Positions 1-12,467 are shown, numbered from the stretch's first letter. The stretch is DNA of 64,000 bases from Dysidea avara (GCF_963678975.1 NC_089272.1:57730713-57794712), one strand, 5' to 3'. Program-made: numbers and translations. Notes: generated by a model not told the origin, from the letters alone.

Positions 1-843
1 CTTTTCTGAAAGAAGTTGATGTTTCAAAAGCTTTGGGGTGTAAACACAAGTTTGTATATTGATTCTGGACCATATCCTTCGTCGAGGGGGAACCGAAGGG
101 TCCACAATGCAGCTGAATCTCATACAGCTTTTTTAGCACTGAATTTTTGCGAATCCTCTGAAACTTAGTCAAATTCTAGTAAAACTTTGGATTCTTTAGG
201 ATACTACATTAGTGTGGTGGCACCCACTGAATCTTTAAAGTAGAATCCCTGAATCTTTTGTGAATCTGAAAATTCTGAATCTCGTATGCAATTTTAGCTG
301 CGCTGCAGACCCCTCGGGGGCACACATGAAAATTGATAAGCACCACCCCGAGAAAATAGTGTCCGGCCACATAAGACTAGACCTCAGTGTAGTACATCTA
401 GAGTGCAAAAAAACATAGTTGTAAGTTTTGTAGTGTTTAGCTACTATACCTCCATTGAAATATGCAAACTACAAGTTTGTCAGCTCAACAACAGAAGGTA
501 TTGATTGACATACACCAACTACACTACTCTGAGGATTACAGACAGTGACCGAATGACCAAAGTACTCCTACATACATTCAGACACCCAAAATACACCCAT
601 AGGGTTCAGGGTAGACTCGCGGCGTCCGACCCTAAAAAGAAGGCTTTTTAGGGTCGGGCGCCGCGAGACTTGGTTCAGTGGGGAAAGCGGTCTGGGCACG
701 TGCACAGAGATATTCACTAAAACCACTCACTAAAATCAATGTTCTCTGCTTGTAGTCCATGTCCTTACCATTCAGTCTTCAGGCGTTGTCAAACACCTTC
801 AGACGTTAAGTTTCTTCTCAACGAATTTAAAGTTTAAGCGCAC
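1..843. other. Upstream region of the B-box/NHL gene, no gene seen
   Basis: No reading frame of note. The stretch is AT-rich apart from the GC-rich hairpin at 614-669. It should contain the 5' UTR and promoter of the gene starting at 844, but no TATA box or other element can be picked out with confidence. Confidence 0.5.
614..669. repeat. GC-rich imperfect hairpin, about 26-bp arms
   Basis: The left arm reads GCGGCGTCCGACCCTAAAAAG and is matched on the other strand by GCGGCGCCCGACCCTAAAAAG, with four bases between the arms. It lies about 175 bp before the first ATG of the B-box gene. It is either a tiny fold-back repeat or a cruciform/RNA hairpin in the promoter or 5' UTR. Confidence 0.6.
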
Positions 844-3800
844 TTGATGATGGTAACGCCTCAAAGTTACTTATCAGGTGTAGTCAAAATGGCTTCTGCT
901 CTCCTTCCTCCCGTGTCTTCTGTGGTGATGTCTCATTTTCAAGTGTTGATGGAACATTTTGATAATCCAGACCAACTTCAAGATGCTATTGACTGCAGTG
1001 AAGAGTGTGCCACTTTGTGGAAGTATCCCGCCACCACGCCCCTTTCTCAATATTGTACTGATCATCCGCGAAGAAAACTTGACGTGTTCTGCAGACAATG
1101 TGGAACAGAGTTATGTAGAGATTGTGTCTCTCATGGTCACTCAACACACCAGCGTACTAGCATTGCAACTGTGACTGGTGAGGAAACCCGGAAACTGGGA
1201 AACGCTGCTGATCACATCATTGGTATACTGGAAGAGACGAAGCGAGCAGTGTCCGTAGTGAGAGAGATGAGACAACGTGTAAGGAACAGAGAGGAACACA
1301 ACCTGGAGAGAGCGAGGGAGGTGTTTAATGCTCTTAGAAAAGTCATCGATGAACGAGAGGAACACGTTAAAGCAGTTATTAAGAAAGAAGCAGACAAGAG
1401 GGAGAACACACTAAAGGTATTGTATTCATTACACCATGGTGTATCTGTTTATTGTGTTAGTGACATGATACAGGCTGTTGATGTGTAATAATTCAGGAAA
1501 ACTTTTTTTTGTAAAAGGTACTTTGTATGCAATCAGTTGTACCGCCATCAAAAAATAGTACCACAAACTATAGAGGATATCTGTTCCCTTCATTTAATTA
1601 GTAACGGTTACTAGATGCCATGTTTTTGAGGCAAAAATCAATGGCTTCCCATTTGAGAAAATGAAATTTATGGCGATTGTGCATAATTGGAGAATATCAC
1701 TATAAAATTATGTTGAGTGAATACTTGAACGAAACACACCAACGAGAGCTGGAATTTAATGACCCTGTTTCTTCCAGCTGCTGTGAAGTGATATTATTGA
1801 GCAACAAATCAGTAACATAACAAATGTACACTACAGCTCTTTGGCTTGTAACTCACCTTTGCCTCACACATTTACGAAGATAACCTGTGATTATATCAAG
1901 AGTATGAACTCTTGATTATATACTGTGACATCAAGTGGATACCCTCTATTAATGATCTGAGGAAGAACAACTCTAGTATAAAGGACACTAGGTGTATGAT
2001 GGTTTGAAGGGTTTGAAGCACCCTCGTGCAGGCCTAGCCTTTTGGTGGCACCCTTCCTATTTGGATGAATAAATAAATAAATAAATAGACAAGGGATGAA
2101 TTGGAGTTTTGCCTCAAAATCTTACATCAGGCGCTGAAAGACATCATTATGTTTTAACAGATAACCTCAATAGAGTTTGGGGGTCTGGGGGTGCAACCCC
2201 AAAAGATGCAGGATTTTTGCAATTTGAAGGCTTAAAAACCAATGGCGGATCCAGGATGGGGCATTTGGGGCAAATGCCCCCCCCCCCCCCTTCAAGAAAT
2301 TGCATACAAGATCGAGATACTCTAATAGAGCAGTCAATTACTCTAATAAAGCAGTCACAATGTTCATGAGGCAGTGCAACTTACTTATGAAGCTATAAAA
2401 TTAATAGGATTTTATTTTACATAATATACATGATATAATATATTTGGTAAAGGATAACTAGCTATTATTGTTTTTGTGACCTTTTTTTTTTTGCTCTTCA
2501 ACTTTTTTCAGCAAGGTGCCCCCCTCTTTCCAAACTCTGGATCCGCCCCTGAAAACAACCAGAAGTATATGCTGTAAAAATAACAATTCCTGCAACTTTT
2601 CCCAAAGATTTAAAAATATATATATTTTTCAGTAGGTGGAGGGGTCCCCCCCCTCAGAATCGCCTATGCTATTAATAGGTATAATAAGGTATTAGCTCAG
2701 CTTAGTATAATGATGTGGGAGACGCCAGACATATTATAGTTTTTGGTATTTCATTAAGTTATGTGTTGGTGGTTTAGTGGTGGACTTATGCCAACCACAA
2801 GTTAAATTGTGAGGTTTTAAGGTTTCACGGTAAGCACTTTCACCAGACACTGAAGGACATGGCCTAGTTTATTTTGTGGACTGGACTCATGGACCGAGCT
2901 GAAAACAGCTTTTTAATGTATTGTCTGTTTTTTTTGTAAATGCTGAGCACACCATTATCGGGCTTCAACTGTTGACCACAAAGGAGTAGACGTGGCCCAC
3001 AAAATAACATCACCCAAAAACCAGCCTTAATTTTCCCTATTGACGATGAGGCAGTATTTGTTAGGTAAACTAAGCCCAAACAAGCCTTCAGGTCGACCCG
3101 TAATGCTTTCGGGTCATTCCGTGTCAAATCAACAAGGAATTTAGGGTCACCTCTCAGATTTTGACGAAACTTGGTGTGTTTGTAGTACCTATGGTGCTTA
3201 TCACTCATGCAAATTTTTAGCTCCATATATTCCACAGTTTCTGATTTATGACCACAAATATTTTGAATATTTCATGAAAATTTGGTCCATCTCTTGTTAC
3301 AAAATCAATTGCAACCTTGCACTGTGTAAATATTTGTAAACACAATTTTCAGTGATGGAAGACTGTTGATTGACCTTTCCAGTGATCCCCAAATTATGGG
3401 ATATCTACTTAATTATGGTTCAAAAGTACTTCATTGAAAACTTTAATCCCTTATATTTTGAAAAATGCTGCTTGAAATTTTTCGAATTCTTTTGTGAATA
3501 ATGATTGGGTCATAGTCTATGTTTGATAAAATTTTTATGGTGGGACCACAATGGGCTCAAGAGATATAATGAATTATGTTGTGGTATGCGGTGGAATTTC
3601 TAGTCTATTATTGCTGTATTGGAGTGTACACCTCCAATAACCACTCGCAACAAGGCCATGCCAAGTTTGTCTTACAGAGTGAAGGTGTCTAGGTGCATTG
3701 CAACCTGTATTAATGACCACCTGTAATGAAAGGCCATCTATGTGCTGCAGTTAAGTTATACTTCTTTAATGTATAGCATCAAAGCATCAACCCTTTCTAG

Positions 3801-6800
3801 CAAATCCAAAAATGGTCCTTATTAGACAGGTTGACTATAAATTACAGATCTGACCACCATGTGTCCATGAACATCATGTAAATGTACCATCTCTTCACAA
3901 ATACCTTCTTTATTAAGTTGAATACCAATATAGTGGACTTAGCCATATTTAAGTTGCATATGTGGCTACATAGATACATACAACAGAACTCCTCAGAAGG
4001 GATACCTGGATACCTTGATAACCAGGACACCTGTTTATACACTGTACTCCCACTATAGTGGTGCACATACATTTAGACCAAGATACTTGTGTGGCTTCTG
4101 TAATATGAGCACTTTATTATGTTCCTAGCAATGGAGGGTTTTTACCATACATGCGTTAATTGTACCTCAATATGTGAAATTAATTACTACATTACTTTAC
4201 ATTCATGACCACTTTGAAGATCAAGTCATAAACTCATGCACATACTCACATAGGACATGCTGACCACATACTTAACATTTGCCTGTACTGATCTTCAAAG
4301 CGTCAACCCAAAATACTTTGAAAAACCATTTTAGTAATTACAGTACTATAAATCACACATTGAGGTGCAAGCAAGTATTAATAATATAAAAACTTTTGGT
4401 ACAAGTAATGCATCTACTGTATATAGTGTAACTATTCTATTCCCTGGACCATTGATGAAGTGTTCATTTTTGAGAAACCACAGACTTGTCTTGGGCCCAA
4501 AATGTACGTACAATTATAAAGTAAGATCATGAGGCTATTAAGGTGCCCAGGTATCCTTTTTGAAGAGGTCTATTGTACCTATGCAGCCATGTACGTAACT
4601 TGAATAGTGTAGAGTGGGGATATGTATGTAAGTGCACTACGGCGAGATTTTACTTAATAAATAAGGTATAACTGAAGAGATGGTATAACATTAATGTGTT
4701 TATGGACGCATGATAATCTCATTTATAGTCTACCTGTCTAATAAGGACCATTTTTGGATTTGCTAGAAAGGGTTGATACTTTGGTGCTATACATTAATAT
4801 CCAATTAAAGTATAAATTAGCTACAGCTTATAGATGGTCTTTCATTACAGGTGGTCATTAATACAGGTTGCAATACACCTAGACACCTTCACTCTGTAAG
4901 ACAAACTTGGCATAGCCTTGTTGTAAGTGGTTATTGGAGGTGTACACTCCAATACAGCAATAATAGACTGCAAATTCCACCGCATACCACAACATAATTC
5001 ATTATATCTCTTGAGCCCATTGTGGTCCCACCACAAAAATTTTATCAAACATAGACTATGACCCAATCATTATTCACAAAAGAATTCGAAAAATTTCAAA
5101 CAGCATTTTTCAAAATATAAGGGATTAAAGTTTTCAATGAAGTACTTTTGAACCATAATTAAGTAGATATCCCATAATTTGGGGATCACTGGAAAGGTCA
5201 ATCAACAGTCTTCCATCACTGAAAATTGTGTTTACAAATATTTACACAGTGCAAGGTTGCAATTGATTTTGTAACAAGAGATGGACCAAATTTTCATGAA
5301 ATATTCAAAATATTTGTGGTCATAAATCAGAAACTATGGAATATATGGAGCTAAAAATTTTCATGAGTGATAAGCACCATAGGTACTACAAACACACCAA
5401 GTTTCGTCAAAATCCGAGAGGTGACCCTAAATTCCTTGTTGATTTGACATGGAATGACCCTTTCAATAAGTTGCTACAGATTTAAAACTATTCAATGGAA
5501 TTTTCTATTGACTGACTGAGTAACTGACTGGCTGATGCCTTCATACAAGCATAACTCAATAACAGCGAAGGCTATGGGCTTGATTGTTCTCTGTTCGACA
5601 TCGCTTCAGCTCGAGAGGTGCCTTTTGGCATACTGCAGTACGTACAATGCATTCTTTATGGACTTACCAGTGCATGTCCTCCTTTGTGTCCCATTCATCT
5701 TTGCTGACAGCAAAAAGTTGGTAGTACATGATGGCTTCCCTTCGTAACGGAAATCGTCCATATTTTTTATAGTGGCTATTTTGATTGCAGAGGTGCTTTT
5801 CGAATAGTTTTTAATCCGAAATGCTGCATGTGTAATGATAGCTGACAACAAAGCGTAATGGATACTTCACTTTTCAGACAATAATTGATATAGCTGGGGT
5901 GCATGGTGTTATTTCTATGCATGGGTTCACCAATCATAATAATTATTTACAAAAAAAAGTTAACAAACAAGTACACAGAAAAAATTGGAATTTTCAACCA
6001 GAGTAGGGACCATAGCACATCGATAAAAAGTACTGAAACAAGTTGGAGTAGTGCATGATATTAAAATCACAGTAAAACAATAAGAAGTGTTATATCCCTG
6101 CTGTGCTCAAGATACCATAATGGAAATGTACAGTAGGGATATAACACTTCTTATTGTTTACTGTGATTTAATATCATGTACTACTCCAACTTGTTCCAGT
6201 ACTATTATCAATGTGCTATGGTCCCTACTCTAGTTGAAAATTCCAAATTTTTTATGCATGTTTGTAAGTCACAAATGTCATGCATGTATTAATTTATTAT
6301 GAAACTTGTGTCTAGTAGTGATAGAGACTATTCATTCCTTTGTTTACTGTTTAAGCTTCAGTAATGAGCTAGTATATGTTCTTAGTGTCATAGCCACATA
6401 GTCTCACACAGCCCACCTACTTATATAAGTTTATACCATCTGAAGTTGTGTGTATTCATGGCTGTGTAGGAATAGCTACACCACCCTACAAAGCTATGGT
6501 TTGACTACTGTCATGTATTTTTATAAATATTTTTATAGTTTATGGCATGAGCGACCTTTGTGATTTGAGTAGGAAGAGCAGTACCAGCAGTTGTAGTTCA
6601 ATAATGGTGTGCCCAGCTTTAAGAAGTTTTAAAATAGAAATGTAATTTGCAGTCTGTCAAAGTAATACTAAAATACCCAAGCTCTGGTGAACCAAAGTGA
6701 ATAACACTTCTTATTGATTTACTGTGATTTAATATCAGGCTCTACTCCAGCTTGTTTCAGTACTTTCTATTAGTGTTCCACTGATAATCGGATTAATAGC

Positions 6801-9800
6801 CGATATTGGGAATCTTGGTTATTTAAGTATTCCGATACCAATTAATAGCCACTTGCACCAATCGTCGTCATCATAACTATCATCATAATACAGTAGAACC
6901 TCCATTATCCGAACACCTGTGTGACAATTCAATCATAAAAGTGTTCAGACAAGTGAATTTGTTAGGATAAATAAAGCCCATTCATTTATGTACATAGTTA
7001 TATTCAACTACTCTAATAGAAAATACACTTACTCTAATAGAACGTTCATCTAATGGCGAAATACTCTAATAGAGCAGTCACTTATACTGTTTGGATAATC
7101 AAAGGTTCGGATAATCGAGATTCGGATAATTGAGGTCCTGCTGTAATGCTATGCTAGCAAAACATGGGCTGGAAATAATATTGACATTATTCTAGCATAA
7201 AAGGTGCAGGAGTCTCTTTGTTAAACATTGAGCAACTGCTACTTACTGTGTTTGCATGAAAAAGATGAAATACTCTAATAGAACAGTCACTGCACAAAAG
7301 AATTTTCTAAATAAAGCAGTCACACATAGCTAACTTGATAGGTGTATGGATATTATCGGTATCTGTATCGGTGAAAATTTACTGCTAGGTATTGGTATCG
7401 GATCGGTAGGTATTTTTCTATATCGGTGGAACCCTACTATCATAAAATTCGGCAGAAATAAGTTAATTCCATTCGTTTCAGGCCGAACAATTAGGAAAAA
7501 ATGTATCAACCCAGTGCTATTATCGAACTCTTAGGGATCTATCCCTAATACAGTCTGCACATTTCATGGCTAAGTTATTTACGATCTATTTACTGCTTAC
7601 TTCTACAGGGATCAACGGGAGTGCCTTGAGGCGGAGCTAACGATACCACAACACTCACTTGGCCACAGCGCTATATACTATGATTGCCTACATTATCCAG
7701 GAGGGATGGTCAATGTCATTACTACATCACTTTTAAATACAATCACCCAGATGTAATATTAAGGATTTGAATAAGCAATCAAAATAGAAACCACAAGCAA
7801 TAATATTATTAAACTATCTCATGATAAATCTCGCTACCAGATGCTGCATGAAGTGTTCCATGGCTTAACAAAGCATCATCTGAGGGTGTATCATGTTACA
7901 AGGAGATGTGGGGCCAGGAGAGATTTTATTCTGTGAACAGAACAAAAAGATTGTTTTGCAGGTAGCCATGGTGTCACACGATGATGTCGTTGGGTACGAT
8001 CCCTGAACAATTTCACACTTGGTGCTTCATCCAGCATCAAGGTAGCATATTGTGTGAAGTCACTGGGAATCCTCAGTACTCAAGAGACCTTAGTACTCCA
8101 AATTCCAAAAAATTAGCTCTTGTAATTAGAAACTTTCCTGCGCTTGCCAAAATTTGGAGCACATTGCATTCAAAGCACGGGGAGTGCCGAAAATTTAGGG
8201 AATCTACAGTAATTGTTATTCCAACTTAATTACAGTTGACCTTAAGGCCATCACAAAACTACTAATAGGAAATCTTTACAATGTACTCTCATTTGTTACT
8301 CAAGTATGTAAAGTAGTGGTATTGACTTGTTGGTTGTTATTGTCCCTGTTTAGTTATAACTGGAGGTATTACTGTTACTGTGGACACAACTACAGAATTG
8401 TCTGGAACTTATGAAGAAGACAAGAGAGAACAAAGTGACTACCACTGAATTGGTTAGGAGGAGGAAGATACTGGAGAGACAACAAGATCATCTGATGATA
8501 ATGAAGAGGAGATCAAGACTGGAACCAGTAATGAAGGAGCAAAGGGAAGTTGAGTATGGCAGAGAAGTGGAACGTCTCTGTGAGGAGGTGACCAATTTGG
8601 GAGGATTTCCACTGGACCCCAGCAAGTGTGAAGTGACCTTCCCTACAGCAATGGCAGTAATGAACAAAGAGTCATCACTAATGATAACACTAAGAGATGT
8701 TAATGGTGACAATGTTGATGACAGGAGCCACGAAGTAGAAGTGTCCGTGACCACCCAAACTGGAGAAGCCATAATAACGGAACCAGTCAAGGATGTTAGT
8801 GGTGGAAACTACACAGTATCCTTCACTCCCAGGACACTTGGAGATCATGTGATATCAGTTGTAGTTGATGGACAACACATCCCAGACAGTCCTCACAAGT
8901 AAGGAATAGTGTGTGTTCTATTAGAGTGTTTTGTGGATATGTACACCATTACAGTGAAACCTGTGTATTAAGGACAGACCGATAGTGTCCTGATTTTCCA
9001 TATCAGTATACACCCTAAGGGATACTTTGGAACATTACAAAGTGTCCAGATTACTCATTTTCAGGTGTCCTGATTAAGAGCTAGGTTCCACAGCCTTAAA
9101 TTGTTATAATTATATTAAAACCTAGTCAGCAAAGTACAAGTTTGGTTGTGGGTTTCAATTAAGACAAACCCCATTAATCAGTTACTCAGTGGTCGTGTAG
9201 TTTTACTGTTAAATCCACCTTTGTAGTTTGTCTCTATAAGTGGTGAATTTGAAAGACAACACCTGTATTTCCAAAGATCAATTTTTACAAGTATATTTCA
9301 CCACACTATGTATGTCATCACACTTCCTGTACATACAGGAAGTGACATCACTAGTATTATTAGTACAGTAGATCATGTGATCCTGTCATGTTACTGTAGG
9401 ATATCAGTTGTACTGAGAGACTACAGCAAGATGAGACAACAAGATTGTAGTATGGTGACTGATTATGGACGGAACAAGTTTGGTAGTCTCAGTGATGTTG
9501 CTATAGGAGTACATGGTGAAGTAGTTGTTTGTGATTATACTAACAAGTGTGTGATAGTGTTAGACTGTAACTTGACATTGTTATCAGTGATTGGACAAGG
9601 AAGTGGTAACAGCAGATTGGACTATCCTCGTGGTGTAGCAGTCAGTAAGGATGGCATCATAGCTGTTAGTAACTCTCCCCCATGGAGTGGTAGTAGTAGT
9701 AGTCATCAAGTGAAGAAGTATTCCCTACAAGGAAAATTATTATCAGTGATTGGTAACAATATAGGGAACAACAATGGCCAGTTTTATGATCCTATAGGAC

Positions 9801-10276
9801 TAGTCTTCAGTAGTAATAAAATGTTGTATGTTGTAGATAGTGGTAATCAAAGAGTCCAGGTATTCCAACAAGATGATAAATTTGCATTTACATTTGGCAG
9901 TTTTGGGTCCAACCCTGGACAATTTCAGTTTCCTGTTAGAATAGCAATTGATACTGACAATAGAGTGTTAGTTAGTGACTATCATGGTAATCATATTAGT
10001 CTCTTCAGTCATACTGGCAGTTTTATTAGTAGGATAACATGTGACAGACCATATGCCATTACTGTTAGCCCTGATGGTCACATCATAGCTGGTTGTGATC
10101 GCGGTACAAGTATTAGAGTATGGAGCCCCACCCATCAGTTGATTAGAGTGTTTGGAAAGAAGGGATCTCAACAAGGAGAGTTTAATGAAATTTTTGGTAT
10201 ATCAATCAGTTCTACTAGTAATATTTATGTTGTGGAGGGGATCAACAAGAGACTACAAATTATTACTAACAGTTAA
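844..10276 (+). CDS. B-box / coiled-coil / filamin / NHL-repeat protein (TRIM2/3/71-like, no RING)
   Basis: Proposed exons are 844-1416, 8396-8898 and 9343-10276, giving 669 aa in frame. Exon 1 has a complete B-box type 2: C71, H74, C83, C86, C91, C94, H99, H102. A charged Glu/Arg/Lys coiled coil follows. Exon 2 continues the coil and then has a filamin-type Ig repeat (from LDPSKCEVTF through GGNYTVSFTPRTLGDHVISV to the typical end DGQHIPDSPH). Exon 3 encodes about five NHL repeats (LDYPRGVAVSKDG, NGQFYDPIGLVF, PGQFQFPVRIAIDTDNRVLV and others), expected to fold as a beta-propeller. Family members bind RNA or protein through the NHL propeller; without a RING this one is unlikely to be a ubiquitin ligase by itself. 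The donor at 1417 (GTATTG) is phase 0. The acceptor before 8396 is weak, and a better one before 8354 opens another frame. The acceptor before 9343 is chosen because the AG four bases earlier gives an immediate stop. A missing exon in intron 1 is possible. Confidence 0.75.
2020..2092 (+). repeat. SINE-like 3' end with ATAA-repeat tail
   Basis: A short GC-richer block containing GGCCTAGCCTTTTGGTGGCA ends in four to five copies of ATAA. This tail is shared with the SINE-like copies at 46.9 kb and 48.5 kb, although the body differs. Confidence 0.4.
2240..2551. mobile_element. hAT-type MITE with GGCGGATCCAG ends
   Basis: The left end reads CAATGGCGGATCCAGGA and the right end, on the other strand, reads CAGGGGCGGATCCAGAG. 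This is the common animal hAT terminus. A poly-C tract lies inside. Flanking 8-mers (TTAAAAAC and AAAACAAC) are similar but not identical, so the target duplication is eroded. It sits in intron 1 of the B-box gene. Confidence 0.65.
3111..5460. mobile_element. 2.35-kb fold-back transposon with arms of at least 730 bp
   Basis: The left arm, 3111 to about 3842, and the right arm, about 4721 to 5460, are near-identical inverted copies. Weaker similarity continues into the loop. Both ends are GGGTCATTCC in inverted orientation, and TTTC flanks both sides (3107-3110 and 5461-5464), a possible 4-bp target duplication. No transposase frame is present in arms or loop, so the element is non-autonomous. 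It lies in intron 1 of the B-box gene. Confidence 0.8.
5535..6257. mobile_element. Palindromic repeat, copy A (fold-back core plus about 430-bp flank)
   Basis: The core, about 5970-6257, is an inverted repeat with roughly 125-bp arms (containing AGTAGGGACCATAGCACAT and AATAAGAAGTGTTATATCCC). The preceding flank from about 5535 is also repeated at copy B in opposite orientation, so the mobile unit is larger than the hairpin. Short frames in the flank on both strands are probably chance. Confidence 0.75.
6703..6770. repeat. Truncated copy of the palindromic repeat
   Basis: The segment containing ATAACACTTCTTATTG and CTACTCCAGCTTGTTTCAGT matches the right arm of the copies at 6.1, 24.5 and 47.6 kb. 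It stops where the next element (6771) begins, so it may have been cut by that insertion. Confidence 0.65.
6771..7436. mobile_element. hAT-like non-autonomous element, interrupted
   Basis: The ends are TAGTGTTCCACTGATAATCG and, inverted, TAGGGTTCCACCGATATAG. The interior is full of CCGATA/TATCGG steps, as in other hAT-like elements of this window. No clear 8-bp target duplication survives. A pogo-type MITE is inserted at 6891-7143. Confidence 0.6.
6891..7143. mobile_element. pogo/Tigger-type MITE nested in the hAT-like element
   Basis: The termini CAGTAGAACCTCCATTATCC and, inverted, CAGCAGGACCTCAATTATCC are flanked by TA on both sides (6889-6890 and 7144-7145). This is the signature of the pogo branch of Tc1/mariner. 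It carries three copies of the ACTCTAATAGA motif discussed in the findings. Confidence 0.75.
8952..9093. mobile_element. pogo/Tigger-type MITE in the last intron of the B-box gene
   Basis: The left end CAGTGAAACCTGTGTATTAA and the right end, inverted CTGTGGAACCTAGCTCTTAA, enclose about 100 bp with repeated GTGTCC. TA precedes the left end; the right-hand TA is lost. Confidence 0.6.
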
Positions 10277-12166
10277 ATTGTGTGTTTGTATGATGTAATC
10301 TATTATTACCATGGTTACTACTTGTTTACATAATATGATAATATTCTAACTAGAGAGGTTGATTGGTACATATTAGTGTGTGACAAATAGAATGCTGGCA
10401 TAACTGTAATTATTTTACTGGTTTTGATGGTTTTGGTGCAACAAGTTAAGTTGTGATGTAGCTACATGAAGATGCTATAATTATGGTGTAGTGTTGTTGT
10501 TACTATGTGGCCACTCAACGAAGAAGTGACCAGAAAGTGTAAATTAACAGTAGCCATACAAGTGTGTTCAGATCTGCTAAAACGGTCTTCCACACACACA
10601 GTTCTATGAAACTTGAAAAGCCATCACTTTGTTTCAAAGGATCAAGTAAGTGTTAAAGTTGAAAGTTCTCTACTGCAGTAATCTGTGTTGTTGTTGTTTA
10701 CTGTTTACCAAATCCCAATGCAATACTGTACCATAGTGTGGCTAAGGTAGCATGTAAAGTTATGAATTACAAATCTCTGTATCAGTGATCATGTGATCAC
10801 ACAGCACTGGAAAAAAAATACATTTATGCCTGCAGTGCATATGTATAGTAGATATTAAGCAAATATCACATTCACTTATGTGCTCATCATGATATTTGAT
10901 CTAGAGTAAATGTAGTTTGCTTCGATCACATTAATTGTTGTTGAGTGTAGAAGATAAACAAGATTTGCAGCACATGTGGACTGTATTTGTGCAATTTCAC
11001 ACACATGGACAGACATAGCTAACTAGGATATAGATGCTATGAATCTGAAGTGTATGTATAAGACACATGTAGCATACACATGACTAATTTCACTTATAAG
11101 CTACTAGCTGTAGTACCTGCCCTATCGTGCAGGTACTACAGCTAATTTCACTTATAAGATATGTAGTTTGATTCAACAACTAATTTGATTTCAAAATAAA
11201 ACATGAAAATATTATACAATTCCATCATCAGTTTATTTACTTTTAGTTCAAATGAGTTTGACACTAACTGAAAAGTTCACAATGGCTTTGGTCTTCTGAT
11301 TCTCCAACATAGCTCTACTTCTTGTGCTACAGCATCTACTTTGTTAAGAGACTTTCCACATCCTGTCATTTTCTACAACGCCACTACAGTGCGGTGTGTA
11401 TTTAATCAATTTCTTTTTTCTGGTAGACGATTAGATGTCTTATCTCTGTCGGTACACTAGCTGCCACCAGAATCTTGCCCAACTAATTCATCGGTTGCTC
11501 TTAGTACTCCTTCATACTTTCATTTTGATTCTGCACCAATAGTTGAAGAATAGTGCAGTGCTTTACACACTTTCTTTCTACAAATAGAATATCTGTAACA
11601 TATTGTAATACAAGCCACAGTAATTCTTACAATGTGCCTTCTCTGTCTTCTCCTAGAATGGCAGCGCAAGCTGACTGTTGTCATGTTTCTCTCCTGGCAT
11701 GGATGGCCTTTCTGAAGTCACTGCCCCTGTCAGAAAATGGATAACTCTACACACAGAACACACATTTTTGGAACATACGTTTAATAGTAACAGCTTCAGG
11801 ACTACTTCATTTGTCATTTTATCAATAACTGCTTGTATGGTTTCTTGATTACCATCCAATGAAGTCCTTTCACCAAATCTGGCAATATTATGGGAGTAAA
11901 TTAAGTTTCTCAAGTAACATGTATTCATACTTGAGACTGAAATGTTTGTGTAGTTCTTCTACAATCTTATCATCATCATCTTCCAATACGATATGTCACG
12001 GACAAACTTCCTATGATCAATTGGCGACAATTTTTCTCAGCAGAGTTCCTCTGGAAGCATACTGGGAGTAACAGGGCTTCTGGGTTTCTTCCATGATTTT
12101 CACACAGCACCTGCTCGTCACTCGCCCGCGCTTTCCTGTGACATGCAGCGCGTGAGCTCTTTTCTT
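10277..12166. other. Intergenic, no convincing gene
   Basis: Mostly AT-rich unique-looking sequence with a perfect hairpin between direct repeats at 11084-11158. On the minus strand between 11650 and 12165 there are short open pieces (one runs from about 11928 to 11653 and ends SERPSMPGEKHDNSQLALPF) interrupted by stops. They may be remains of a coding sequence but no family is recognised. Confidence 0.4.
11084..11158. repeat. Perfect 15-bp hairpin between 17-bp direct repeats
   Basis: CTAATTTCACTTATAAG occurs at 11084-11100 and again at 11142-11158. Between them AGCTGTAGTACCTGC (11106-11120) is followed after 8 nt by its exact inverse complement (11129-11143). Confidence 0.8.
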
Positions 12167-12175
12167 CATGGAGGC

Positions 12176-12458
12176 TAGTCTGGCGCCGCCCGCCCCTTCG
12201 CAAAAAGTAAGGGTCTGGTGAAATACAAATACCTAATCATTTCAAAAGGAATTCAATTAGACAGCGTACGTATTGCTTGTTACGTCAGATGATTGCACTT
12301 CAATTCTAACAAAAGCATTGTGTTGCCAAGGCGATTTCTGTGTGAACGTCATTGGCATGCACTAATTGGCTAGCGCCGAATCTGGCGCTAGAGATGATTT
12401 AGTAACTGTATTTCACCAGACCCTTACTTTATGCGAAGGGGCGGGCGGCGCCAGACTA
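12176..12458. mobile_element. MITE with TAGTCTGGCG ends and 9-bp target duplication (copy 1)
   Basis: The inverted termini are 52 bp long with a single mismatch, starting TAGTCTGGCGCCGCCCGCCC and including AAGTAAGGGTCTGGTGAAAT. CATGGAGGC at 12167-12175 is repeated exactly at 12459-12467. No coding capacity. The 9-bp duplication suggests a Mutator-like or related superfamily, which is inferred from length only. Confidence 0.9.
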
Positions 12459-12467
12459 CATGGAGGC

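Noticed and set aside
5535..5851. Short frames on both strands repeated in part at 24.7-24.9 kb
   Set aside because: They lie in the flank of a repeat, are interrupted differently in each copy, and show no domain.
7981..8229. 82-codon frame in intron 1 of the B-box gene
   Set aside because: Composition and context do not resemble coiled coil or any domain expected there.
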